Of a DNA stretch of 64,000 bases, positions 11,921 through 22,049 are shown piece after piece. The notes under the pieces are model-generated. The model was not told where the DNA came from and searched no databases. It saw only the letters and a program-made list of their open reading frames with translations. The stretch's first letter is position 1. The number at the start of each line of letters is the position of its first letter. Source of the DNA: Selaginella tamariscina (taxonomy: Eukaryota; Streptophyta; Lycopodiopsida; Selaginellales; Selaginellaceae); the NCBI GenBank assembly GCA_003024785.1, contig PUQB01000161.1:312223-376222 (forward strand), read 5' to 3'. Both the position numbers and the translations under genes were made by a program.

Positions 11921-13480
11921 GCGGCGGGATTAATCTCGCCACCCCTTCAATGCCTCCTGAAAGAGTGGGCGGGATTAATCTCGCCACCTTTCTGGAGGCC
12001 TTGAACGGGAGTGCGGAATTAATCTTGCCACCCTTCTCGGTCTCAGAGAGAACTGGGCAGGATTTATTTCTCACACCCCTTCAGTGACTCCAGAAAGGGG
12101 CGGGATTAATCTCGCCCACCATGTAAGGATGGTTAAATGAATTTCCCACCCTTCCCAATTCTCTCCATTGGTATGTTGAAAACCTTCTACGTCTCAGACA
12201 GAAACGTTTGGGATTGGTCCGACTCACCAATGGAGAAAAAAAGGGTGGCGGGATTCATTCTCCAACAGGCATTGAAGACTCGGCGGGATTAATCCCGCCG
12301 CCCAGGGCCTTCACTCGGTCCCTATGCGGCGGGATTAATCCCGCCGGACGCCAATTCCCTGCGCGGAATCGGGCGGGATTAATCCCGCCGCCTAGGCACT
12401 TCAGGCAGGCCAATGGCGGCGGGATAAATCCCGCCCGATTCCGCGCAGGGATTGGCGTCGCGGCGGGATTAATCCCGCCTCCCAGGCCCTTCACTCGGGC
12501 CTTAGTCGGCGGGATTAATCCCGCCGAACGCCAATGCCCTGTGCGAAATCTTGCGGGATTAATCCCGCCGCCTAGGCCCTTCAGGCAGGCCAATGGCGGC
12601 GGGATAAATCCCGCCCGATTCCGCGCAGGGCATGCGTACGCGGCGGGATTAATCCCGCCACCATGTAAGGGATGGTGAAATTAATCCCACCACCCTTCTC
12701 AGTTCCCTCCATTGGTATTTTGTAAACCTTCTCCGTCTCAGACAGAGTTAGTCGGGATTGATTCAACATACCAATGGAGGAAAAAGAAGGTGGGATTAAT
12801 CCCCACCGGGTAATGAAGGTTCGGAGAGACTAATCCCGCCGCCCTCTCGTAAATCATGCGCTCACACATATATATTGGCTGCGGCATTTTGAACAGGGAT
12901 GGGTGGGGGCGGGATTAATCCCGCCGCTTATATCCTGCGGAAGTGCCTGAGCGGCGGGATTAATCCCGCCGCCCTCCGCGAAGGGCATGAGCGTGGGGCC
13001 GGATTAATCCCGCCGTTCATGTCCTGCGTGAATTCCCTGGGCGGCGGGATTAATCCCGCCGCCTTACGCGCAGGACATGTCATGCAGGCTCTTCGGTTAG
13101 CCTTCCGTGCAGGATCTTTCATGCAGGCTCTTCGGTTAGCCTCATGAGCGGCGGGATTAATCCCGCCGCCCATCCCTGTAAATGCCCTGCGCGGAATCCG
13201 GCGGGATTAATCCCGCCCATTAGGGCCTTCACACAGGCCATTGCCGGCGAGATAAATCCCGCCGCATTCCGCGCAGGGCATGGGTGAGCGGCGGGATTAA
13301 TCCCGCCGCCGAGGCCCCTCACGCAGGCCATGGGCGGCGGGATTAATCCCGCCGCTCTTCGGTTTGTCGTAGAGCGGCGGGATTAATCCCGCCGCCCATA
13401 GCCTGCGTGAAGGGCCTCGGCGGCGGGATTAATCCCGCCGCCATGGCCCCAACCATATAGCGGCGGGATTAATCCCGCCG
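11921..13480. repeat. Palindrome array A: 18-bp GGCGGGATTAATCCCGCC repeated about every 45 bp
   Basis: About 16 perfect copies of the self-complementary 18-mer and about ten variants occur here, e.g. at 12282, 12328, 12372, 12462, 12508, 12642, 12953, 13042, 13149, 13289, 13335 and 13461. Start-to-start spacing is mostly 44-46 bp. Many copies extend to 20-24 bp (CGG...CCG flanks). Variants change one half only (TCTCGCC) or the core (ATAAAT). Spacers are GC-rich, recur (ccaggcccttcac; ccctgcgcggaatc) and often appear as inverted pairs. Two related 150-bp blocks (12110-12260, 12655-12800) interrupt the series and hold longer hairpins around ccattggtat. The array lies upstream of the leftward gene, in the centre of the candidate transposon. 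Confidence 0.95.
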
Positions 13481-13489
13481 CTCGAGGGC

Positions 13490-14228
13490 TTAGCGTGTGT
13501 GCGAGAGATAAAATTAATAAATAAAAAAATTATACAGATAAACACACACATATATATATGTGTGTGTGTATATATATATATATATGTATGTATGTATGTA
13601 TGTATAGGAGTGTACGTGTGTGTGCAAGAGATAGATAAATAAATAAAATTATACAGTACTGGTACACATAATATATGTGTGTACATAGGTATATATATGT
13701 GTGTATATGTATATCGTGTGTATGCGTGTGAGCGAAACAAATAAAATCATACAGATAAACAAACACACACACACATATATATACACAGGAGTGTGCGTGT
13801 GTGTGCGAAAGATAAAACTAATAAATAAATAAAATTATACAGATAAACACACACATATATATGTGTGTATATAGATATATAATCCATAGAGAAAGAGAGA
13901 GAGTCTGTGAATATATAAGCATATATATAAACTAGTGTTGTATGTATGTATATATGTATATAGGTATATATATGTGTATATGTATATTGTGTGTATGCGT
14001 GTGTGAGCGAAACAAATAAAATCATACAGATAAACAAACACACACACACACACATATACATACACAGGAGTGTGCGTGTGTGTGCGAGAGATAAAACTAA
14101 TAAATAAATAAAATTATACAGATAAACACACACATATATATATGTGTGTATATAGATATATAACCCATATGAATATATAAGCATATATATAAACTAGTGT
14201 TGTATACTATTTGTTAATATGCATTGAT

Positions 14229-14282
<54 letters not shown>

Positions 14283-14547
14283 GCAGTGTGCGTGTGTGTG
14301 GGAGAGATAGATCAATAAAAAAAAATTTACAGATACTGGTACACATAATATATGTATGTATATATGTATATAGGTATATATATATATGTGTATATGTATA
14401 TCGTGTGTATGCGTGTGTGAGCGAAACAAATAAAATCATACAGATAAACAAACACACACCCACACACACATATACATACACAGGAGTGTGCGTGTGTGTG
14501 CGAGAGATAAAACTAATAAATAAATTTATACGCACACTCCTATACAT

Positions 14548-14580
<33 letters not shown>

Positions 14581-14630
14581 CACGATCTCACCTGTGTGCA
14601 CAGCCGCCGCCGCCGATTTCACAGCCGCCG
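13490..14630. repeat. TG/TA microsatellite tract with four tandemly related blocks
   Basis: The tract is dominated by (tg)n, (ta)n, (tgta)n and (ca)n runs. A block containing gagcgaaacaaataaaatca, followed by cacacaca and then gtgtgcgtgtgtgtgcgagag, recurs at about 13730, 14005 and 14420, so the region grew by segmental duplication of units of several hundred bp. Long open frames here on both strands are products of dinucleotide repeats, not genes. Confidence 0.85.
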
Positions 14631-14971
14631 CCTCTTGAAACCCTAAGAATATACCTAAACCCTAAAGGAATTAAATATATATATTAACCCTAATAGAATA
14701 TTCCTTCTGAGAATATACTTAAACCCTAAAAAAATAAAATATAGATTCGCCCTAAACGAATATTCTTTCATTATATTATTAGCGCGTGCGTGTGCGTGGG
14801 TGTATCACATACACCCCAAAAATATAAATCATGCAGGGATTTAACATGTGTGTGTCCATGAGAGTGTTAAAGTTTCATGTGTATCAATACATACATACAC
14901 ATTGCATATATTAATACACATAATATATACATACACACGTGTATACACACAGACATACATACATATTACAT

Positions 14972-15541
14972 GGGTTTAGGGTTTAGGGTTTTGGATTTAG
15001 GATGGATCATGCATGGTGTGTATGTATGAGAGAAGAGAGAGTGTTGAAAAATTATTTTTGTACACATTGCATATATTAGTACACATATATACTTACACAT
15101 ATTATACACAGATATACATACATAGTATATGAGAGAAGAGAGACAGTACATATTATGGATCATGCATGGTGTGTATTATACACACAGACATACATACATA
15201 TTAGTACATAATATTAGAGAGACCGAGTACATATTATAGATCATGCATGGTGTGTATGTTTGAGAGAAGAGAGACAGTACATATTAACATGGATCATGCA
15301 TGGTGTGTATGAGAGACAGAAAGTACACATATATACATACAGAGTACACATATATACATGCACACGTGTATACACACAGACATACATACATATTACATGA
15401 GTAAATTCATTGTGTTACATATTAGGGTTTAGGGTTTAGGGTTTAGGATGGATCATGCATGGTGTGAAGAGAGAGTGTTGAAAAATTATTTTTGTACACA
15501 CATGTATACACAGGGTTTAGGGTTTAGGGTTTAGGGTTTGC
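14972..15541. repeat. Interstitial telomere-type TTTAGGG repeats
   Basis: Short runs of the plant telomere unit occur at 14972-14990, 15422-15447 and 15511-15540 (three to four units each), with near-matches at 14640-14750 (aaaccctaa). They sit among duplicated blocks containing ggatcatgcatggtgtgtatg (15001, 15157, 15238, 15290, 15449). All three runs have the same orientation. Confidence 0.85.
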
Positions 15542-16760
15542 TCCCAACAAGCTTAATATAAATATTACACATGTAAATTCAATGTGTTACATACACACAG
15601 ATTGAGTACATATATCATACATGCGTTGAACATGATGTTTTCAATAAAGAAGCAACATATTTCTTCAGTTTGGTTTAGGGTTGTGCATGTGTGTGCATAT
15701 GTGTTTTTGTAAGTTCTTGTAATGCGTGTGTAAATTTATGATTGTGTTTATATATGTGTGCAAAACAAACATCGAATAATTGAAAATAATATTAATAAAC
15801 ACACTATGAACATATTTTAAATTATACATAATAATATATGATTTTATCTAATATATAGCCATATATAGTTTTAATAATATATATTAATTTAATATTGATA
15901 AAAAGGTTTAACATTGAAATATTCTTGAAATAATAAGAAATTAATTGAGAAAATCCCATTAATATATACAAATGTAAATTAAGTACTCAAATAATCTAAA
16001 TTAATTATCATAATCATGTTTAATATTGGAATATTCTTGGAATAATAAGAAAATAATAAAGAATATCCCATTAATATAAAGAAGATTAATTACTCAAGTA
16101 ATTAAGGAAATGATATTAATATATATATTATTAAAACTATATATGACTATATATTAGATAAAATGATGTATTATTATGTATAATTTAAAATATGTTCATA
16201 GTGTGTATTAATTTAATATTGATAATAAGGTTTAACACATGAATATTCTTGAAATAATAACAAATTAATTGAGAAAATCCCATTAATATATACAAATGTA
16301 GAATAATTACTGCAATAATTAAGAACAAGACTAATTTAATTATGATAATCAGGTTTAATATTAGAATATTCTTCAAATATTAATAAAATATTAAAGAATA
16401 TCCCATTGATACTAGGAAATGAAAACTAAATACTCGAGTAATTAAGAAAATAATAATAATAAACAGACTATGAATATATTTTAAATGATACATAATAAAT
16501 ATCAATTTATTTATTGTATAAGTATATATTTATATATATATATATAATAAATATACTTGAATACTAAGAATGTAGAATATAGTCTAAAATTTCGTAATAT
16601 TAAACAGCTTGAATCACTTGAATAACATTAAATGCAATTTTAAAATACTCATTGGAACTGGAGAGTATATATGTCAGAGTGTCGGATATTTGTGTCAACT
16701 CATCTTAAATTTTATTTTCTGTTCTTTTTAAAAATTTGAATTTCTGACATATGTATTGTC
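15542..16760. other. AT-rich spacer with internal duplication
   Basis: No coding signal. Segments around 15880-16090 and 16205-16400 are related copies sharing gaaataataaxaaattaattgag and aaagaatatcccattgat-like strings. Part of 15780-15870 is inverted relative to 16120-16205 (for example catattttaaattatacata and its complement). Confidence 0.6.
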
Positions 16761-16776
16761 GGTCTGACATGTAAAT

Positions 16777-16962
16777 TTGAAAATGCATTTAATTTCCCAC
16801 TCAAATTCAGATCTGGTTCTTTCTCCGGCAAGGGTTTCTTCATTTCTGTATTTTTCACTCTTTAGATCTTCTTTTTTTCTTCATAGTGATCATCTCAGGA
16901 GCGAGATTAAATTGGGTGCTATTCTTTATAGGAAAGCACGGCGCCTTCAGTGCTGTTTACAA
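16777..16962 (+). other. Probable 5' leader exon of the transposase-like gene
   Basis: A mixed-composition stretch with plant-leader character (tttctccggcaagggtttcttc) ends at a consensus donor TTTACAA|GTAAGTAT at 16962. The next good acceptor on this strand before coding sequence is TTTATGTGCAG at 18131, giving an intron of about 1.17 kb that would contain palindrome array B. The exon could be untranslated or encode a short leader. The transcription start is not visible. Confidence 0.4.
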
Positions 16963-17126
16963 GTAAGTATTATAAACAAATTTAAAAATACTTATAAAGA
17001 TTCACTCTCTTACATTCTCTCTTAAAATTACAATTTAGGGGTTTAGGAATGCATTAGGATTATAATATATTCCGTTAGGGATTTATCCCGTTTAAATATC
17101 CTTTTAACTTAATATTCTAGGTTAAC

Positions 17127-17984
17127 CGGGCGGCGGGATTAATCCGGCCATTTCTTTTTCGCCTCTTCGAAGAGGTGGCGGGATTAATCCCGCCACCATC
17201 TCTCGGGCAATGCTTCTCCGCCACTGAAAAAGAGTGGCGGGATTAATCCCGCGATAACCTTCTCAACTGATGAAGAGTTACCAGAATTTATTAGAAAGAG
17301 TTGTCGGCGGGATTAATCCCGCCAACCATTTTAGGAGGCAGGGAAGGGGTGGCGGGATTAATCTCGCCACCACATCCCTGTTTTAAGGATTTGGGGACAG
17401 GATTTATCCCGAGATCTCTTTGAAATCATAGTTTTGGAGAGAGTTATGTGCGGGTTTAATCCCGCCACCCATTCCCCGTCGTAAGAATTGTGGGCGGGAT
17501 TAATCCCGCCTTGGACTCCCTCCGACAAGGAAGAGCCGGCGGGATTAATCCCGCCGCCTCTTCCTCCTCGGGGGCCGGCGGGATTAATCCCGCCGACTCT
17601 CTCCGGCGAGGATGAGTCGGCGGGATTAATCCCGCCGGACTCCCTTCCTCGTCGGAGAGAGTCGGCGGGATTAATCCCGCCGGACTCCCCCGAGGAGGAG
17701 AGGCGCGGGATTAATCCCGCCGGCTCTTCCTTGTCGGAGGGAGTCCAAGGCGGGATTAATCCCGCCGACCGTTCCTCGTCGAGAGAGTCGGCGGGATTAA
17801 TCCCGCCGGACTCCCCCCGAGGAGGAAGAGGCGGCGGGATTAATCCCGCCGGCTCTTCCTTGTCGGAGGGAGTCCAAGGCGGGATTAATCCCGCCGACTC
17901 TCTCCGAAGGGGTTGAGTCGGCGGCGGGATTAATCCCGCCGACCGTTCCGTCGGAGGGATTCGTGGGCGGGATTAATCCCGCCC
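17127..17984. repeat. Palindrome array B: same 18-bp palindrome, GC-rich mirrored spacers
   Basis: About 13 perfect copies and five to six variants of GGCGGGATTAATCCCGCC occur, e.g. at 17176, 17305, 17492, 17537, 17576, 17620, 17663, 17750, 17789, 17833, 17877, 17924 and 17966. From 17492 onward the spacing is 39-47 bp. Spacers are built from the same words on either strand: ggctcttccttgtcggaggg (from 17722 and 17850) is the complement of ccctccgacaaggaagagcc (17518). The interval 17510-17575 is therefore largely the inverted complement of about 17811-17880. The array falls inside the proposed first intron of the transposase-like gene. Confidence 0.95.
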
Positions 17985-18131
17985 ATCAGTTGTATTAATC
18001 AAACATGAGATATTATCTCTAAACATAATTATGTATTATTGCATATGCATATTATTAAGTAACCGTAATTCAGATTTCTTAGAAATATTGCATAAACAGA
18101 TATCATAAATAATACAATTATTTATGTGCAG

Positions 18132-21100
18132 GACAATATGTTTAATACTGGAGATAAAGTATGTCTTCTTCGGAACAACGAGATAGTTGGCACTGGAACT
18201 GTGGAAGTTCGAGATAATAATGCATCATGTCACAATATTGCCCAAGGATCTTGTGTGTACGTATGGGTGAACACCATTTACAAGCATGTTGAGGTTCTGG
18301 GAATGGAATTTGAGGAGGGTTCTCCTATTGTGGAATTTGGATGAAGTCAAGGCTGACACAGAATATGCAGAGTCACAAACAAATAGTAGCACGAGTTTAC
18401 CAGATGATGGCTTGCCTGCTGTGATGGATGAGGTGATTCTCTTTCTTCGTGAGATTGAAGTCGGAAGAGGCATCATCACAGCTATAAATCCAATGGAAGC
18501 AGTGTCAGAAGAGAAACTAGGGTCCGACTTCGTGGGTGTAGTTGTGACAGAGGTTTCACCTAATGGCACATTGTATCCTGGATCCCTCGTGAGGTGGCGA
18601 ACATCTGAATTAAGACGGCAAGATGGTTCAACATATTCTGGGTTGGATTTCAATAATAACAACCCGGAAGAACAACTCATATTTGAAGAGGTTCCTTGCA
18701 TTGGTCCTATTGTAAGAAAAAGGCGATTCATGGGTTGTAGATCTTCCCCTGCAAGTTTCAGCAAGAGGGTAAAGATGGATCCTACATCTTCCGAAAGTGT
18801 TACGAGCATTTCCACGATTGACTGTTGCAAGAAGAAGTGTTGTCAGATGGCAGACCGGAATGAAATTACCCAATGTAGACATGTCTTTCGTATGCTCACC
18901 CAAAAGCAAAGGCATGAGTTTGTATATGCTGCACTAACTGGGTGTATTGATGGAATGGCCTCGGACACAGGTTATCAGAGTACATCCATGGTATTTAATA
19001 AGGTGGCCATCTGCTTCAAAGCTTGGTACAGTATATACGGGATCCCAAAGACCACGTTCTACCGTCGGAGGGATGAGTGGCTAGATGGAGCGCGAACCTC
19101 AGTTCATGGGAACACTCGCTTGGTCAAAACCCGCTCTCACATCATGGCAGCCATAGAGATACTCAAGGCTTTTGTGGAAGCAAATGCAGACAGGATGCCT
19201 CACAAATGCCGAACCACAAATGCAGGGGTCAGGGAAAATCTCAAGGTTTTACCTTCAATCTACACTCAATTGAAACTGTGTGAACATGTGAACAAGTGCC
19301 TCAGTTTGATGGGGCTCCAAGCAATCTGCACTGGTACCTTCAACAACATATGGAATACTCATTTTAAGGATGTGGAGATTGCAAAACACTCTAGCTTTTC
19401 TAAGTGTGACACTTGTACATCATTGAAGGCTGCAGAGGCTTGTGCAAAAACCTTGGTGGAGATCACTACCATTCAAAGGAAGATGGAGGCCCACATGATT
19501 GCACAACAAACTTGCCGGTCTCAGTACTATGCACACCGCATGCTTTCTGTGTCACGCCCATCAGAGTACCTGTGCTTGATCCATGACAAGATGGATCATT
19601 CAAAGACCAGCATTCCAAAGCTCTTTGCAACACCAAAGTGCCTTGGAAATGTCATGAAACTTCCGATTTCATTGACATGTGTGCTAACACATGGACACGG
19701 TTGTGAGTCATATGGACACTTTTCACTTCCACATTGGTCTAGCGACTCCAATTTCACTATTGGGTCGTTAGCCATGTGTTTCAGAAACCTTGAAGCCCAC
19801 TCACAGACAAGTCCTATCAGTGATCTCAAAGTGAAGAAACAACACCTTCAACCTTTACATAATGCTCTCATGAACACGTCTGCACTTGAGGCTACTTGGG
19901 AATATGAGAGGCATTGTCAACAGCCTGCACAAAAATAGATGGCCCTGTTGAGAGTTCAGGTTCAGTGGAGGGATCTAGCTCAAATAGTGTACATGTGTCC
20001 TCAACATCAAATAAGCTTCCTCGTCATTTGCTTTTACAGATGGATAATTGTGCAGGCGAGAACAAAAATAGGTAAATCATTTTACTTAAGGGTTTCTCAA
20101 GCTCATACTTACTTTTATTTTCTAGATATGTGCTAGCATACTTGTCAATGCTTGTTGCCAAAGGTGTGTTTGAAACAATCACGCTCAGTTTCCTTATGGT
20201 TGGTCACACTCATGAAGATATTGATGCGTTCTTCAGCAAGGTCTCCAACTCTACAAAAAGGACAAGTGCACTTACCTTACCGCATATGATGAATCTTTTT
20301 GAAAATTGCATCTCCAAAAAAAGTTGTGCTTTGCTTGTGACTGAGGTGCCAGACTTCAAAAAATTTCTCAAGGAGTATATAAAAGAAGGGAGTGATTCTT
20401 TAGTTGGTCACCTTGTGCCGCTACAATTCTTTTTCTCCATACGAGATGGTATACCTATTATGCAGTACAAGTTACGGCCATCAGAGCAGGAGTGGTTACC
20501 GATTAATGCTCTTCAAAAGTGGAGAGGATGGAAAGCCACTTCTCCCAGAAGGACAACCAGACCCTATTCCATTGAGTGCCCAGCTCAAGGAACAAGAGGT
20601 TATTATTGATGGCATCAAAAAATATGTGGCATGGGTTCAAAAATCGATGCCAAAGAATTCTGATAAGGCAACTGGTTACTCAGAACTATATAAGCATGTG
20701 GTCAACTATTGGGAGACTGTTGTTCGAGAGTTGGAAGGGCCTACTGTCACAAGTACAGAATTGCAACACCCTTTCTGGCCTAAAACAAGGTGGCGAGAGG
20801 AGATTGAAATGACATCACTGAGCATAGACGACATAGAAGCCAGTAGTGATGTGGAAGTGCAAACCCCACACTTTGTTGGACAAAGGAACCAAAAACCTAA
20901 AGCATACTTTGATTGCTGCAAGGATCTTCAAAAACTAATGATGGTTCTCATTACTCCAGATGCGTCATATAATCAGCCTATTTGGATGGGTCAAATTATC
21001 GACACACCTGAAGTAATCACAAAAAATAGTATTGTTAAGGTTGCATGGTTCAAACCACAAAAAAGGCGACACGAGAAGGAGAGCGAAAGATATAATGGAT

Positions 21101-21246
21101 GCCTAGAGAAAACATGGTCTCCCAATCAAAAAGACCCAGCATGTTTTATAAATGTTAAATCCATTCGATATGGGTGGATGTCAAGAAGCGTTGATAAAGT
21201 CACGATTAACAAAACTGCAAGGGAATGTATGTTTTCTGAAGCTTAA
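18132..21246 (+). pseudogene. Transposase-like protein with GHTHEDID motif (DUF7869-type), frames broken
   Basis: Following acceptor GTGCAG (18131), the start codon at 18138 opens MFNTGDKVCLLRNNEIVGTG. A one-base break near 18342 leads to a second N-terminal module (VILFLREIEVGRGI, 18430-18480). Then come a basic region, a Cys-rich region (SKCDTCTSLKAAEAC, 19400-19445), an LIHDKMDHSKTSIPKL block (19578-19625) and DNCAGENKNR|YVLAYL across a 54-bp intron (20072-20125). SFLMVGHTHEDIDAFFSKV follows (20190-20247). The three Asp/His-rich blocks look like an RNase-H-fold DDE-type catalytic core; I recall the family as DUF7869, common in mosses and ferns. A C-terminal domain (IVKVAWFKPQKRRHE) ends at 21246. 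Frame changes at about 18342, 19890 and 20517 indicate decay or indel errors. Catalytic roles are inferred. Confidence 0.65.
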
Positions 21247-21725
21247 AGCAATTACAAAATTATAAAATATCATATATTTAATATTCATAATTATTATAAA
21301 CTCTTTAATAATAGTACCAAATTGTATACTTAACTATATAAATTTAAAAAATGATATGGAAGATTGACTATATTATTATAGGATTTTATATATATATTAT
21401 TACTACTACAAATTTTTAATTAATAATGTTATATTTAAATATTAATATTTTAATAACAACATCAATATTATATAATGTACCTCTTATGCTCTTCCTTAAT
21501 TGTTATATTAGGCAATATATTATATAATTTAATACATTCTACTTTTATAATGTTATTAATTTTTGTTCAATGAATGCTATAATTTATTAAAGGGTAGAAT
21601 ACAAAATAGAATATTCTAAAGAATATTCTCTTTTCAAACATATATTCTAAAGAATATTCCTTTAATATTAGAAAATGCTAATTAAATAGCTAAAATTGCT
21701 AATTATTAGGAAATGGGACTATAGC
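21247..21725. other. 3' flank of the transposase-like gene to the right inverted repeat
   Basis: AT-rich non-coding DNA. It includes paired motifs aaagaatattctc and aaagaatattcct (about 21615-21660), similar to the region just inside the left inverted repeat. No gene seen. Confidence 0.5.
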
Positions 21726-21756
21726 CATGCCCATTTTAGTTACAACTTGCATATAT
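21726..21756 (-). repeat. Right inverted terminal-type repeat (31 bp)
   Basis: This is the partner of 6765-6795 on the opposite strand, starting catgcccattttagttac on the plus strand. It lies about 480 bp beyond the stop codon of the transposase-like gene, where a terminal repeat would be expected. Inner flanking motifs (agaatattcc, 21600-21665) echo those of the left end. Confidence 0.6.
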
Positions 21757-22049
21757 TAAGAATAATAATTAGGTTAAGAGTTATTAAATAGTTAATTCAA
21801 AGTAAATTCATTAGGTTAAAGATAATAAATGAGTTAAGGCTTCAGTTCATTAAATTAAGAATAATAATTAGGTTAAGAATTTATTAATTAATAAATTATT
21901 ATTGAATAATTAATCTCACCAATGGTGGACATGTGAATTAATTAATAAATTCTTAACCTAGTTGTACACAGTCCACCATGATCATTACTATGTACCTTAT
22001 TTTATGGACTTATATATTAATATTTATTGCCCATTAATGAAAGTGATTG
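21757..22049. repeat. ggttaag-type repeats flanking the candidate transposon on its right
   Basis: Motif ttaagaataataattaggttaag occurs at 21757 and again near 21855. A close relative lies at 6671 on the left flank in the same orientation. A small hairpin (ccaatggtggac / gtccaccatg) spans 21917-21980. No coding signal. Confidence 0.55.

Larger units (their letters stand above)
6765..21756. mobile_element. Candidate 15-kb DNA transposon with inverted ends, divergent gene blocks and palindrome arrays
   Basis: Bases 6765-6795 and the complement of 21726-21756 match at 29 of 31 positions, in inverted orientation. Just inside both ends are further related AT-rich stretches with GGAATATTC and TTAGAATATTC motifs. 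Between the ends sit two outward-transcribed gene blocks and a central control-like region with two arrays of an 18-bp palindrome. The right block encodes a transposase-like protein; the left block encodes ParB-like, methyltransferase-like and HAD-like parts. No clean target duplication was found, so the exact ends are uncertain. The coding parts carry many single-base frame breaks, so this copy is probably not autonomous. Alternative: an accidental pairing of a transposase relic with neighbouring gene relics. Confidence 0.55.

Noticed and set aside
12208..12678. Open frames in the arrays (repeating GGINPA / AGLIPPP on both strands)
   Set aside because: The palindrome lacks stop codons in several frames and reads similarly on both strands, so the frames are automatic by-products; no start context or splice support.
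13429..14638. Tyr/His/Thr- and Ile/Tyr-rich open frames
   Set aside because: They are translations of (ta)n, (tg)n and (ca)n microsatellites on both strands.
11921..17984. CRISPR-like look of the arrays (18-bp repeat, about 27-bp spacer)
   Set aside because: The setting is a plant nuclear genome with intron-bearing genes. The repeat is a full palindrome, spacers recur and are mirrored, and no cas-like gene is present.
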